Below, piece by piece: positions 1-6,201 of a stretch of DNA of 6,201 nt; positions within the stretch are counted from its first letter, which is position 1; each line of letters begins with the position of its first letter. Made by a program: the position numbers and the translations under genes. The stretch is from positions 1-6,201 of the forward strand of contig PFTZ01000094.1 in assembly GCA_002789815.1 (NCBI GenBank), written 5' to 3'. The stretch is from Candidatus Berkelbacteria bacterium CG_4_9_14_3_um_filter_39_23 (GTDB taxonomy: Bacteria > Patescibacteriota > UBA1384 > GWA2-35-9 > CG2-30-39-44). The notes under the pieces are model-generated. The model was not told the DNA's origin and made no database searches. It saw nothing but the letters and a program-made list of their open reading frames with translations.

Positions 1-2
1 AT

Positions 3-950
3 AAATTCGCGGGAGCATTAACAGAGAATTATAAAAAATCTTTTAACCACGATGATGATAATGGCAAAGGGCCTTATCAAACCGTTGCGTTAGTTGCTGG
101 CGGTACACAAAGGAACGCCAAAAGAAAGTCATTTGAATTTCACGGAGTTACAGATCAGTGGTTGTATAAAAAAGAAACATTGGAGCAGTTTTGGAAAGAT
201 GGTCGTATTTATAAAACAAAAGGCGGTCAATATCGGCTTAAAAAATATTTATCTGAAACAGAGGGTAGATTACTTTCTGATTTATGGGTAGATGAGGAAA
301 TCAAACCTTTGCAAGGTGGCTCTGATGAGTATGTTAATTTTTTATCCCAAAAACCAGTTTCTTTGTTGAAAAGAATCATAAAATTATATCCAAATAAAGA
401 ATCTATAATTTTGGATTTTTTCGCCGGTTCGGGTACGACAGGCGTTGCCACAGCATTGGTTAATGATGATGACGGAGGCAATAGAAAATTTATTTTATGT
501 ACCTATAACAAGGAAAACGGAAATGGTAAAATTATTGATGAATATTTATACCCCAGATTAAAAAAGGCTAAAGCGGGAATAAAATACTTCAAAACTGCGT
601 TTGTAAAAAATTCTATCAGCCGAGATGAATTGAAAATACGCATTACTCGCGAATGCACGGAAATGCTTTGTTTGCGAGAAGGAATTTTTGACGAAGTGAA
701 AGCTAAACCCGATTATCATATTTTTGAACAAAACGGACGGATAATGGCCGTATATTACGCTTTGGAACAAGACGGCTTGGAGCAATTAAAAAAGGAAATG
801 GATAAAATGAAAGGCGAAAAGATTTTGTATTGCTTTACGTTTGATCCGTTGGGTTTGGATAAAAACGATTTTGCGGATTGGCAAGGCGTAAGTTTAGAGC
901 CGATCCCGCAAAAGATATTAGATATTTATGAACAAATTTATGAATATTAA
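3..950 (+). CDS. mod: Type III restriction-modification DNA methyltransferase (Mod subunit), 5'-truncated by window edge
   Basis: About 315 C-terminal codons are visible. The frame is open from base 3 and ends at TAA 948-950; the true start lies upstream. This is an S-adenosylmethionine-dependent adenine methyltransferase that protects host DNA and gives the R-M complex its specificity. The SAM-binding motif I, DFFAGSGTTG, is at 414-443. It is preceded by a motif X-like QKPVSLLKRI (348-377) and followed by GGNRKFILCT. Motif I near the C-terminal end indicates the beta-class order, so the catalytic motif IV (DPPY-like) should lie before the window and cannot be checked. The first ~100 residues (HDDDNGKGPY, then a GRIY...KKYL block) match the segment linking recognition and catalytic domains in type III Mods. 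A tail of about 120 residues follows YFKT. The TTG at 162 is internal, not a start. The end overlaps res, supporting Mod-Res pairing. A solitary methyltransferase is unlikely given this partner. Confidence 0.93.
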   Translation, partial: KFAGALTENYKKSFNHDDDNGKGPYQTVALVAGGTQRNAKRKSFEFHGVTDQWLYKKETLEQFWKDGRIYKTKGGQYRLKKYLSETEGRLLSDLWVDEEIKPLQGGSDEYVNFLSQKPVSLLKRIIKLYPNKESIILDFFAGSGTTGVATALVNDDDGGNRKFILCTYNKENGNGKIIDEYLYPRLKKAKAGIKYFKTAFVKNSISRDELKIRITRECTEMLCLREGIFDEVKAKPDYHIFEQNGRIMAVYYALEQDGLEQLKKEMDKMKGEKILYCFTFDPLGLDKNDFADWQGVSLEPIPQKILDIYEQIYEY

Positions 951-3264
951 CTTGAAACAATATCAGGAAAAGGCGGTCGGCGAGCTTATTGCCGTTTTCA
1001 AAACGCTTCTTTCAAAAAATGAGCAGAAAAAGGTTTGCGTTTTTCAAGCCCCCACCGGAAGCGGAAAAACTTTGATGACCGCAAAATTTATTGAAGAAAT
1101 AATCAGAGAATTGCCGGAAACGGATTTATGTTTTGTTTGGGTGAGTATCGGCAAGGGCGATTTACATTTGCAGAGCAAGCATAGTTTGGAGCGGGTTTTT
1201 GGCGGCGCGCCGAGAGTTTCGCTGGTTGAGGAAGAATTTACCGGCGGACGCGAGCGGGTTGTCCGCAACGAGGTTGTCGTGGTAAATTGGGAAAAATTGC
1301 GGAGCAAAGACCGAGAAACCAGCGACTGGAAAAATGTTTTGATGAAAGACGGCGAAAAATTGAATTTCCGAGATGTGCTGGCAAAAACAAGAGAACAGCG
1401 AAAAGTTATTTTGATTATTGATGAAAGCCATATCGGCGCGACTGCCGAAAGAACCAACGAACTGCGGGACGAAATCAACGCCGATGTGATTTTGGAAATG
1501 AGCGCAACGCCGAAAATAAAACCCGATCCGAGGGATTTGGCGCGCGGAACGGCCGGTTTTGTTTTTGTTGAGCCAAAGGAAGTCATTGACGAAGGAATGA
1601 TTAAAAAAGAGTTGATTATCAATGAAAAAATTGACGAAATAACCGACAACGAGGTTGATTCGCAGGAGCTGGTTTTGGAAACGGCATATAAAAAGCGATT
1701 GGCAATCAAAAAACTTTTTGAAGCCAATCAATCAATTATCAATCCTCTCGTTTTGATACAGATACCAAACGCGGACGCCGGCGATGACAAAAAGAAAGCG
1801 GTAAAAAGATTTTTTGCGAATAAAGAAATTACGGAAAAAAACGGCAAACTTGCCGAGTGGACGGCGGATAAAAAGTCGGAAGATTTAGACGACATTGCCG
1901 CACCCGATAATAAAATTGAGTTTTTGATATTCAAGCAAGCGATTGATACCGGCTGGGATTGTCCGCGCGCTCATATTTTAGTAAAGTTTAGAGAATCGCA
2001 CAGCGAAACCTTTGAAATCCAAACTGTCGGACGCATTTTGCGCATGCCGGAGCAAAAGCATTACGCGAATGAGGACTTGAATCGCGGCTATATTTTTACA
2101 AATGTCCAAAGCATAATCGTCAAAAAAGAAGAATATAATCCGAATATCATCAAGCACCTCAAAGCGACAAGAAAAACGGACTACAAGGACATTAAACTGA
2201 CTTCTTATTACAAGTCGCGCGCCGATTACGGCGACATTACTTCCAGTTTTTCGCCGGTGTTTGAAAAAACTGCGTGCGAGTATTTTGGCTTGAAGGACGA
2301 TCATACCTTGTTTGCTCAAAATGTTGAAAAACTTGAAAAGCAAGGCGTGGTACTTGATGTCAAAAAATATCAGCAAGATATTATCGTCAACGCCAAAATT
2401 GAGGGAAAAAGTTTTGACGAAATTGAGGGCAAAATTGATTCCGAAGCGCGCGCTCGGCTGACAATCGCCGGAAACGATTTGCAGGCGTTGTTTGAACAGA
2501 TAATCAAAAATCATCTCGGCTCATTTAAGAATGTCAAAAGGTCTGTGCCTGCCGTGAAAACGGCGATTTACTCGTGGTTTAGAAAATATCTCGGCGCAAA
2601 AGCGTGGCCGGAAGAAATAATAATCGTGCAGATGATTTTTGCGCATAACGGCAACAGAAAAAAGTTTGAGGAAATTTTGGCGAGTGCGATTGAAAAATAT
2701 AAAACAGTGCGGGAGAAAGAAATCTTGAAAAAAGTTGAAGAAAGCGAGCAATGGTACGATTTTGAAATTGCCAAAGATAGCTTTTTTAATCAATATGCCG
2801 ATGAGCGCGCGGATTATAAAAAATATGTTTATGAACCATGCTATTTAAGTATAGGCCGTTTTACGCCCGAAAAGAATTTTGAAAAGTTTTTAGCCGAGAA
2901 CAGCGACAAAATAGTTTGGTGGTGGAAAAACGGCGAAAATAAACAGGATTATTTCGGCATTAAATACGAGTATCCAGCAGGAGTTATCCATACTTTTTAC
3001 CCCGATTATCTTGTGCAATTAGCTGACAGACGACTTGGAATTTTTGAAACGAAAGACATGAACGACCAGCAGGGCGGATCATACACAAAAGCAAAAGCTG
3101 AAAAATTACAGGAATATATCAAAGAACAAAAAGGTAAAAAACTTTTCGGGGGCATTGTGATTGAAAAAAGCGACGGCTGGAAAATAAATCAAAAATCAGT
3201 GTATAATTGGGATAAGTGCGAAAAGAACGATTGGAGCGATTGGGAGAAGTTAGATTTGGAATAA
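928..3264 (+). CDS. res: Type III restriction enzyme Res subunit: SF2 helicase/translocase with C-terminal PD-(D/E)xK nuclease
   Basis: This 778-residue protein is the cleavage and motor subunit that acts in complex with Mod on unmodified DNA. SF2 helicase motifs appear in order and look intact: a Q-motif-like LKQYQ (residues 9-13), Walker A APTGSGKT (41-48), motif II DESH (165-168), motif III SATP (192-195), motif V DTGWDCPRA (340-348) and motif VI QTVGRILR (365-372). After a helical linker region, WWWKNG (664-669) leads into the nuclease: D693 in YPDY, then E707-T-K709, forming PD-X13-ExK. Both enzymatic halves therefore appear functional. It is shorter than EcoP15I Res (roughly 970 residues as I recall), with the shortening apparently in the linker. 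Start: ATG 928 gives a 23-base overlap with mod; ATG 940 is in frame, gives an 11-base overlap, and would remove four residues. Neither has a good Shine-Dalgarno sequence, so translational coupling to mod is likely. A general DEAD/DEAH helicase is less likely given the neighbour and the nuclease motif. Confidence 0.94.
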   Translation: MNKFMNINLKQYQEKAVGELIAVFKTLLSKNEQKKVCVFQAPTGSGKTLMTAKFIEEIIRELPETDLCFVWVSIGKGDLHLQSKHSLERVFGGAPRVSLVEEEFTGGRERVVRNEVVVVNWEKLRSKDRETSDWKNVLMKDGEKLNFRDVLAKTREQRKVILIIDESHIGATAERTNELRDEINADVILEMSATPKIKPDPRDLARGTAGFVFVEPKEVIDEGMIKKELIINEKIDEITDNEVDSQELVLETAYKKRLAIKKLFEANQSIINPLVLIQIPNADAGDDKKKAVKRFFANKEITEKNGKLAEWTADKKSEDLDDIAAPDNKIEFLIFKQAIDTGWDCPRAHILVKFRESHSETFEIQTVGRILRMPEQKHYANEDLNRGYIFTNVQSIIVKKEEYNPNIIKHLKATRKTDYKDIKLTSYYKSRADYGDITSSFSPVFEKTACEYFGLKDDHTLFAQNVEKLEKQGVVLDVKKYQQDIIVNAKIEGKSFDEIEGKIDSEARARLTIAGNDLQALFEQIIKNHLGSFKNVKRSVPAVKTAIYSWFRKYLGAKAWPEEIIIVQMIFAHNGNRKKFEEILASAIEKYKTVREKEILKKVEESEQWYDFEIAKDSFFNQYADERADYKKYVYEPCYLSIGRFTPEKNFEKFLAENSDKIVWWWKNGENKQDYFGIKYEYPAGVIHTFYPDYLVQLADRRLGIFETKDMNDQQGGSYTKAKAEKLQEYIKEQKGKKLFGGIVIEKSDGWKINQKSVYNWDKCEKNDWSDWEKLDLE

Positions 3265-3268
3265 TACT
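3258..3268 (+). promoter_or_regulatory. Weak ribosome binding site at the res/PHP-ATPase junction
   Basis: A GGA at 3258-3260 lies 8 bases before ATG 3269, inside the last codons of res. A stronger purine run, GGGAGAAG at 3242-3249, is about 19 bases from the ATG, which is too far for a normal Shine-Dalgarno. Only four bases separate the res TAA from this ATG, so terminating ribosomes could reinitiate. This points to one polycistronic message. The site is weak and could be chance. Confidence 0.3.
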
Positions 3269-6094
3269 ATGGCAAATTATCTTACAAAAGGATCAGTTTG
3301 GAGAAAGTGGGATTTACAAATCCATACTCCCGAAACAAAACTTTCCGACCAGTATAAGGCCGAGGACGGCGTTGATGTTTGGGATAAATTTGTTGATTGT
3401 CTTAAAGATTCTGATGTTTCCGTTTTTGGCATCGCCGATTATTTTTCTATTGATGGCTATGTAAAACTCATTGAGAAAATAAAATCCAATAAAAATTTTA
3501 AGGATAGGGTTTTCTTTCCAAATATAGAGTTTCGACTTGATATAAGCACTAACACGGACAGCGAGGAAATTAACATCCATTTGATTTTTGACAACAAATG
3601 TAAAATTGAAGACATAAAAACATTTCTCTCAAAGCTGGAAACTGCCAATACCAAAAGCAATGGTTCGCATTATCACTGTACACCAGAAGATTTATCTTCC
3701 TTGGGCTACGATAAGGCCTGTATCTCCTTGGACAAGCTCAAAAAAGCCCTAAAAGAAACTTTTGGAAATGATAAGCCTTATTTAATCGTTGGGGCTTCAA
3801 ATGGAAATGGTGGCATACGAGCAAATACACAATCCCCCAGAAAAATGGGGTTGTCTGATGAGGTAGATAAAGATTGTGATTTTTTCTTTGGACGCAAACA
3901 AGATCAGGAATACTTTTTGAAAACGGATCGTTATGAGGACAAAACAATCAAAGCTATCCCGAAACCAGTAATTGCCACCTCTGACTGTCATTCTTTTGAT
4001 GATTGTGAAAATTTCCTAGGCAAGCAATACAAAAAAGACGACACGCTTATAAAAGATATAACTTGGCTCAAGGCGGACACAATTTTTGAAGGGTTAAGGC
4101 AAATACTTTTTGAACCTGTTGATAGAATTGCTTTTGGCTATGAAAAGCCGGAAGCAAAAAAATCTTATTTTCTCATTGATAAAGTTCGGTTTATTGATAA
4201 CACTGGTCAAGATAATTTTTCGGCTGACGCTATCGAAATTAACCATAACCTTGTAGCGATAATCGGCGGAAAATCAACAGGAAAATCTTTATTATTGTAC
4301 TACACGGCAAAGACGATTGACTCTCAGGAAGTTGAAAATAGGTTTGCCGATCACCCCACCGCTACACAATATAATTTTGATGACTCGCCCGATTTTAATT
4401 TTGAAGTTATGTGGGCGGACGGCGAAAGCACCTATCTCAAAAGCGTTGAGGGTAACACTAATGAAAACGAAAGAAAAATTTTATACATACCGCAAAATTA
4501 TCTTAATAAACTTTCGGAGAAAAATGTTAAAAGCCGAGAAACACTGAATAAGTTTGTCAGAGATGTTTTATTGCAGGATGAAGCCGTAAGAGATAAATAC
4601 GAAAGCAATCTTTTGCAAATAAAGGGCTTTTCCAAATCAATCCCCGTTAGCGTTACTAATTTATATCAACTCAAACAGGAAATTGCGGAAATCGAGGAAA
4701 TCATTAAGCAACTCGGAGAAGAAAAGGGTATCAAAAAATATCTTGTCCAATTACAGAAAGAGGCAGACGAAATTAAAAATAAATCTGGGCTTTCGGAACA
4801 AGAAATCAAAGACTATGAACAGCTTTTGAGCAAAGAAAAGGAAGCGACAACTGGCATTGCGATTTTGTCTGAAGATAAAAAGAGCCTTGCCGTATTCAAG
4901 CAAAATATAACGCAACAATTAGTGAGCTTGGAAGAATTGAGGGATGAGCAGGCTGTTTATATTGGAAACGAGACGATCAAAGACGAGTTTACGCGCGAAT
5001 TTGATGGGTTGAATAAAATCAAAACGGATCTTCTTGCTTCCGTGGCTAAAATCACGACCTCTATTGACGCAAAAGTTGAAGCTAGAAAAAAGGAGCTAGA
5101 GAAGATTAAGAAAGACCTCGTGCCGTTCATGGCAAAAGTTAAACTGCAGGACGAATTAAGAAAAAAGAACGACGCTGTCAAGGAAGAACAAAAAAAGCTA
5201 GATAAAATCGCTCTTGAAAAGAAAAGCCTTGAATCAAAAAAGGGCAATTATGAGAAAGAAAAGAAATCTCTAGTTGAGATATATAAGAACATTTTTGGCG
5301 TTTACGATACAACGAGAAATGAATTTAAAAAATATGAGAATAATTTTGAGGATATCTCTCTCAATGTCTCGGTTGGTTTTAACGAACAAAGGTTTAACGA
5401 CGTTGTTATAAATAGCTGTTTGAATAAGCAGGATATTAAACGAATTATTAACGGCGTTGCTTGGAAAGATGAGTACGAATACCAATATGATCCAAATACC
5501 CATATAACTTTCATTTCAGATGTTTTTGACGCTGTAGTTGATGGAAAGATAAAAACCGTCAAAAATAAATCGGCTAAAGACGCTATTGTGAAAGTTTTGG
5601 ACGACTATTTTGATTTGGATTTTAAAATTTCCTACAAGAATGATCCGCTCGATAAAATGTCTCCTGGCAAAAAGGGACTTGTCCTTTTGCGACTTCTGAT
5701 TGATTTAAGCAACGAGGAGTGGCCAATACTTCTTGACCAACCCGAAGATGATTTAGATAACAGGTCAGTTTATGAAGATCTTGTTTCCTTTGTGAAGAAA
5801 AAGAAGAAGCACAGACAAATTATTATTGTTACACATAATCCCAATTTGGCAGTTGGTGCGGATGCCGAAGAGGTAATCGTAGCTAATCAAGATGGACAGG
5901 AGAGAGGACGCGAAAATAAGAAGTATAAATTTGAGTATGTTTCCGGTGCATTGGAGAATACCTTTGAATTGCAGGAAGCCCAAGAAAAAGCTATATTATT
6001 TAGGAAAGGTATTCGTCAGCATGTTTGCGAAGTGCTTGAGGGAGGAAAAGAGGCCTTTCAAAAACGAGAGCAAAAATATAGCTTTGATTCTTAA
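3269..6094 (+). CDS. PHP-domain / SMC-like AAA (ABC-type) ATPase with long coiled coil, TrlF-like; putative R-M accessory defence protein
   Basis: The protein has 941 residues. The N-terminal ~290 residues look like a PHP phosphoesterase: WDLQIHTP (14-21), GIADYF (54-59), IEF with E87, NIHL with H104, and SDCH (238-241). From about residue 310 an ABC/SMC-like ATPase head begins: Walker A GGKSTGKS (333-340) and a Q-loop-like IPQNY (407-411). A charged Glu/Lys-rich coiled-coil insertion spans roughly 465-675. The second half of the head follows, with a signature-like SPGKKG (798-803), Walker B LLDQPEDD (D823, with E826-D827-D828) and an H-loop THNP (855-858). No membrane segment or signal peptide is seen, so it should be cytoplasmic. 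I recall this architecture being annotated as 'TrlF family AAA-like ATPase'; the family name is from memory. By analogy with other SMC-like defence ATPases it may sense DNA structures and fire a phosphoesterase, which is inference. The start is supported by its position 4 bases after the res stop and by the WDLQIH motif lying near the N-terminus as expected. Confidence 0.88.
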   Translation: MANYLTKGSVWRKWDLQIHTPETKLSDQYKAEDGVDVWDKFVDCLKDSDVSVFGIADYFSIDGYVKLIEKIKSNKNFKDRVFFPNIEFRLDISTNTDSEEINIHLIFDNKCKIEDIKTFLSKLETANTKSNGSHYHCTPEDLSSLGYDKACISLDKLKKALKETFGNDKPYLIVGASNGNGGIRANTQSPRKMGLSDEVDKDCDFFFGRKQDQEYFLKTDRYEDKTIKAIPKPVIATSDCHSFDDCENFLGKQYKKDDTLIKDITWLKADTIFEGLRQILFEPVDRIAFGYEKPEAKKSYFLIDKVRFIDNTGQDNFSADAIEINHNLVAIIGGKSTGKSLLLYYTAKTIDSQEVENRFADHPTATQYNFDDSPDFNFEVMWADGESTYLKSVEGNTNENERKILYIPQNYLNKLSEKNVKSRETLNKFVRDVLLQDEAVRDKYESNLLQIKGFSKSIPVSVTNLYQLKQEIAEIEEIIKQLGEEKGIKKYLVQLQKEADEIKNKSGLSEQEIKDYEQLLSKEKEATTGIAILSEDKKSLAVFKQNITQQLVSLEELRDEQAVYIGNETIKDEFTREFDGLNKIKTDLLASVAKITTSIDAKVEARKKELEKIKKDLVPFMAKVKLQDELRKKNDAVKEEQKKLDKIALEKKSLESKKGNYEKEKKSLVEIYKNIFGVYDTTRNEFKKYENNFEDISLNVSVGFNEQRFNDVVINSCLNKQDIKRIINGVAWKDEYEYQYDPNTHITFISDVFDAVVDGKIKTVKNKSAKDAIVKVLDDYFDLDFKISYKNDPLDKMSPGKKGLVLLRLLIDLSNEEWPILLDQPEDDLDNRSVYEDLVSFVKKKKKHRQIIIVTHNPNLAVGADAEEVIVANQDGQERGRENKKYKFEYVSGALENTFELQEAQEKAILFRKGIRQHVCEVLEGGKEAFQKREQKYSFDS

Positions 6095-6109
6095 CCACCA
6101 ATTTTAAGT

Positions 6110-6149
6110 CCCGCCCGAAAGTTTTGGGGGCGAAGCCCAAGCAGGCGGG
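6110..6149. repeat. GC-rich inverted repeat / hairpin just after the operon
   Basis: CCCGCC (6110-6115) pairs with GGCGGG (6144-6149). Nested inside, GGGC (6128-6131) and GCCC (6135-6138) close a GAA loop, flanked by TT and AA that can extend the pairing. It starts 15 bases after the TAA of the PHP-ATPase gene. It could slow RNA polymerase or protect the 3' end of the transcript. No run of T follows on either strand, so it is not a textbook intrinsic terminator. Its GC content is far above that of the neighbouring coding sequence. Confidence 0.55.
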
Positions 6150-6195
6150 CAAAAAGGAAGGGGGTTGGGGGGAAGGAATTTTTGCCCGACTGCTT
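6139..6195. repeat. 17-bp inverted repeat (one mismatch) around a 23-base G-rich loop
   Basis: The arms are 6139-6155 and 6179-6195. They are reverse complements except at 6145 (G) opposite 6189 (A); the inner ten pairs, CGGGCAAAAA with TTTTTGCCCG, are perfect. The spacer is 6156-6178. Pairing stops on both sides of the arms at 6138/6196. No T-run follows the right arm, so it is not a standard terminator for the + strand. It shares bases 6139-6149 with the upstream hairpin, so only one of the two can form at a time. It could be a dispersed palindromic element, the edge of a small mobile element, or an operon-end signal. Confidence 0.6.
6151..6183 (+). repeat. Mirror-symmetric G-rich core, possible triplex or G-quadruplex
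   Basis: The + strand carries GG-AA-GGGGG-TT-GGGGGG-AA-GG-AA at 6156-6178. Read outward from the central TT, both sides give G5 or G6, then AA, GG. This is a mirror repeat, distinct from the inverted repeat whose A5 and T5 ends (6151-6155 and 6179-6183) enclose it. Four runs of at least two G with short loops could form a two-tier quadruplex. The three-tier form would need extra G from outside. Whether any of this forms in the cell cannot be told from sequence. Confidence 0.45.
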
Positions 6196-6201
6196 CCGTT
6201 C

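Noticed and set aside
51..59. GAT trinucleotide run in mod as a phase-variation tract
   Set aside because: Only three units are present, a trinucleotide change would not shift the frame, and it encodes acidic residues at a spot where the family has an acidic stretch.
162..164. TTG as a possible start of mod
   Set aside because: The same frame is open back to base 3 and the upstream residues match the type III Mod family, so the gene begins before the window.
94..291. Small + strand open frame inside mod
   Set aside because: It overlaps the mod frame, which encodes recognisable type III methyltransferase sequence across the whole stretch.
588..947. C-terminal tail of Mod after YFKT as a novel added domain
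   Set aside because: I recall similar tails, with the same YFKT start and an Ile-Pro-x-x-Ile-Leu end, in other type III Mod proteins, so it is probably normal for this subgroup.
1044..1731. Long open frames on the minus strand (227 and 189 codons) within res
   Set aside because: They run antisense to a gene with intact helicase motifs, are rich in Ser, Phe and Leu as expected for antisense translation, and show no recognisable domain.
1978..2514. 178-codon minus-strand open frame within res
   Set aside because: It is antisense to conserved motif VI and the following region; its composition is that of a shadow frame and it has no supporting start signal or domain.
6110..6201. Intrinsic (Rho-independent) terminator for the operon
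   Set aside because: Stable stems exist, but no T-run follows either stem on the + strand or on the minus strand; the only T5 sits inside the right arm of the second repeat.

Overview
The window is an accessory, defence-type operon from an AT-rich bacterium. All three genes are on the + strand and tightly packed. In order they are: the 3' part of a type III restriction-modification methyltransferase (mod, cut by the left edge), a complete type III restriction subunit (res), and a complete 941-residue protein. This last protein joins an N-terminal PHP-type phosphoesterase domain to an ABC/SMC-like ATPase with a long coiled-coil insertion. mod and res overlap by 23 bases (11 if the second ATG is used). 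The third gene starts 4 bases after the res stop, so the three are probably co-transcribed from a promoter upstream of the window.

Layout: 1-950 mod (partial); 928-3264 res; 3269-6094 PHP-ATPase; 6095-6201 a short non-coding stretch with two overlapping inverted repeats around a G-rich, mirror-symmetric core. I see no tRNA, rRNA, CRISPR array, transposase, integrase or clear promoter.

How the genes may work together: Mod methylates adenine at an asymmetric site and supplies target recognition. Res binds Mod, uses its SF2 helicase motor to communicate between sites, and cuts with a C-terminal PD-(D/E)xK nuclease. The third protein resembles what I recall being annotated as the 'TrlF family AAA-like ATPase'. 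Its position suggests an extra defence component acting on nucleic acid, but its substrate cannot be read from sequence.

The organism cannot be named with confidence. The standard genetic code, all-TAA stops, AT-rich coding sequence, weak Shine-Dalgarno signals and GC-rich intergenic hairpins would fit a Patescibacteria/CPR-like genome or another low-GC bacterium. That placement is inference only.
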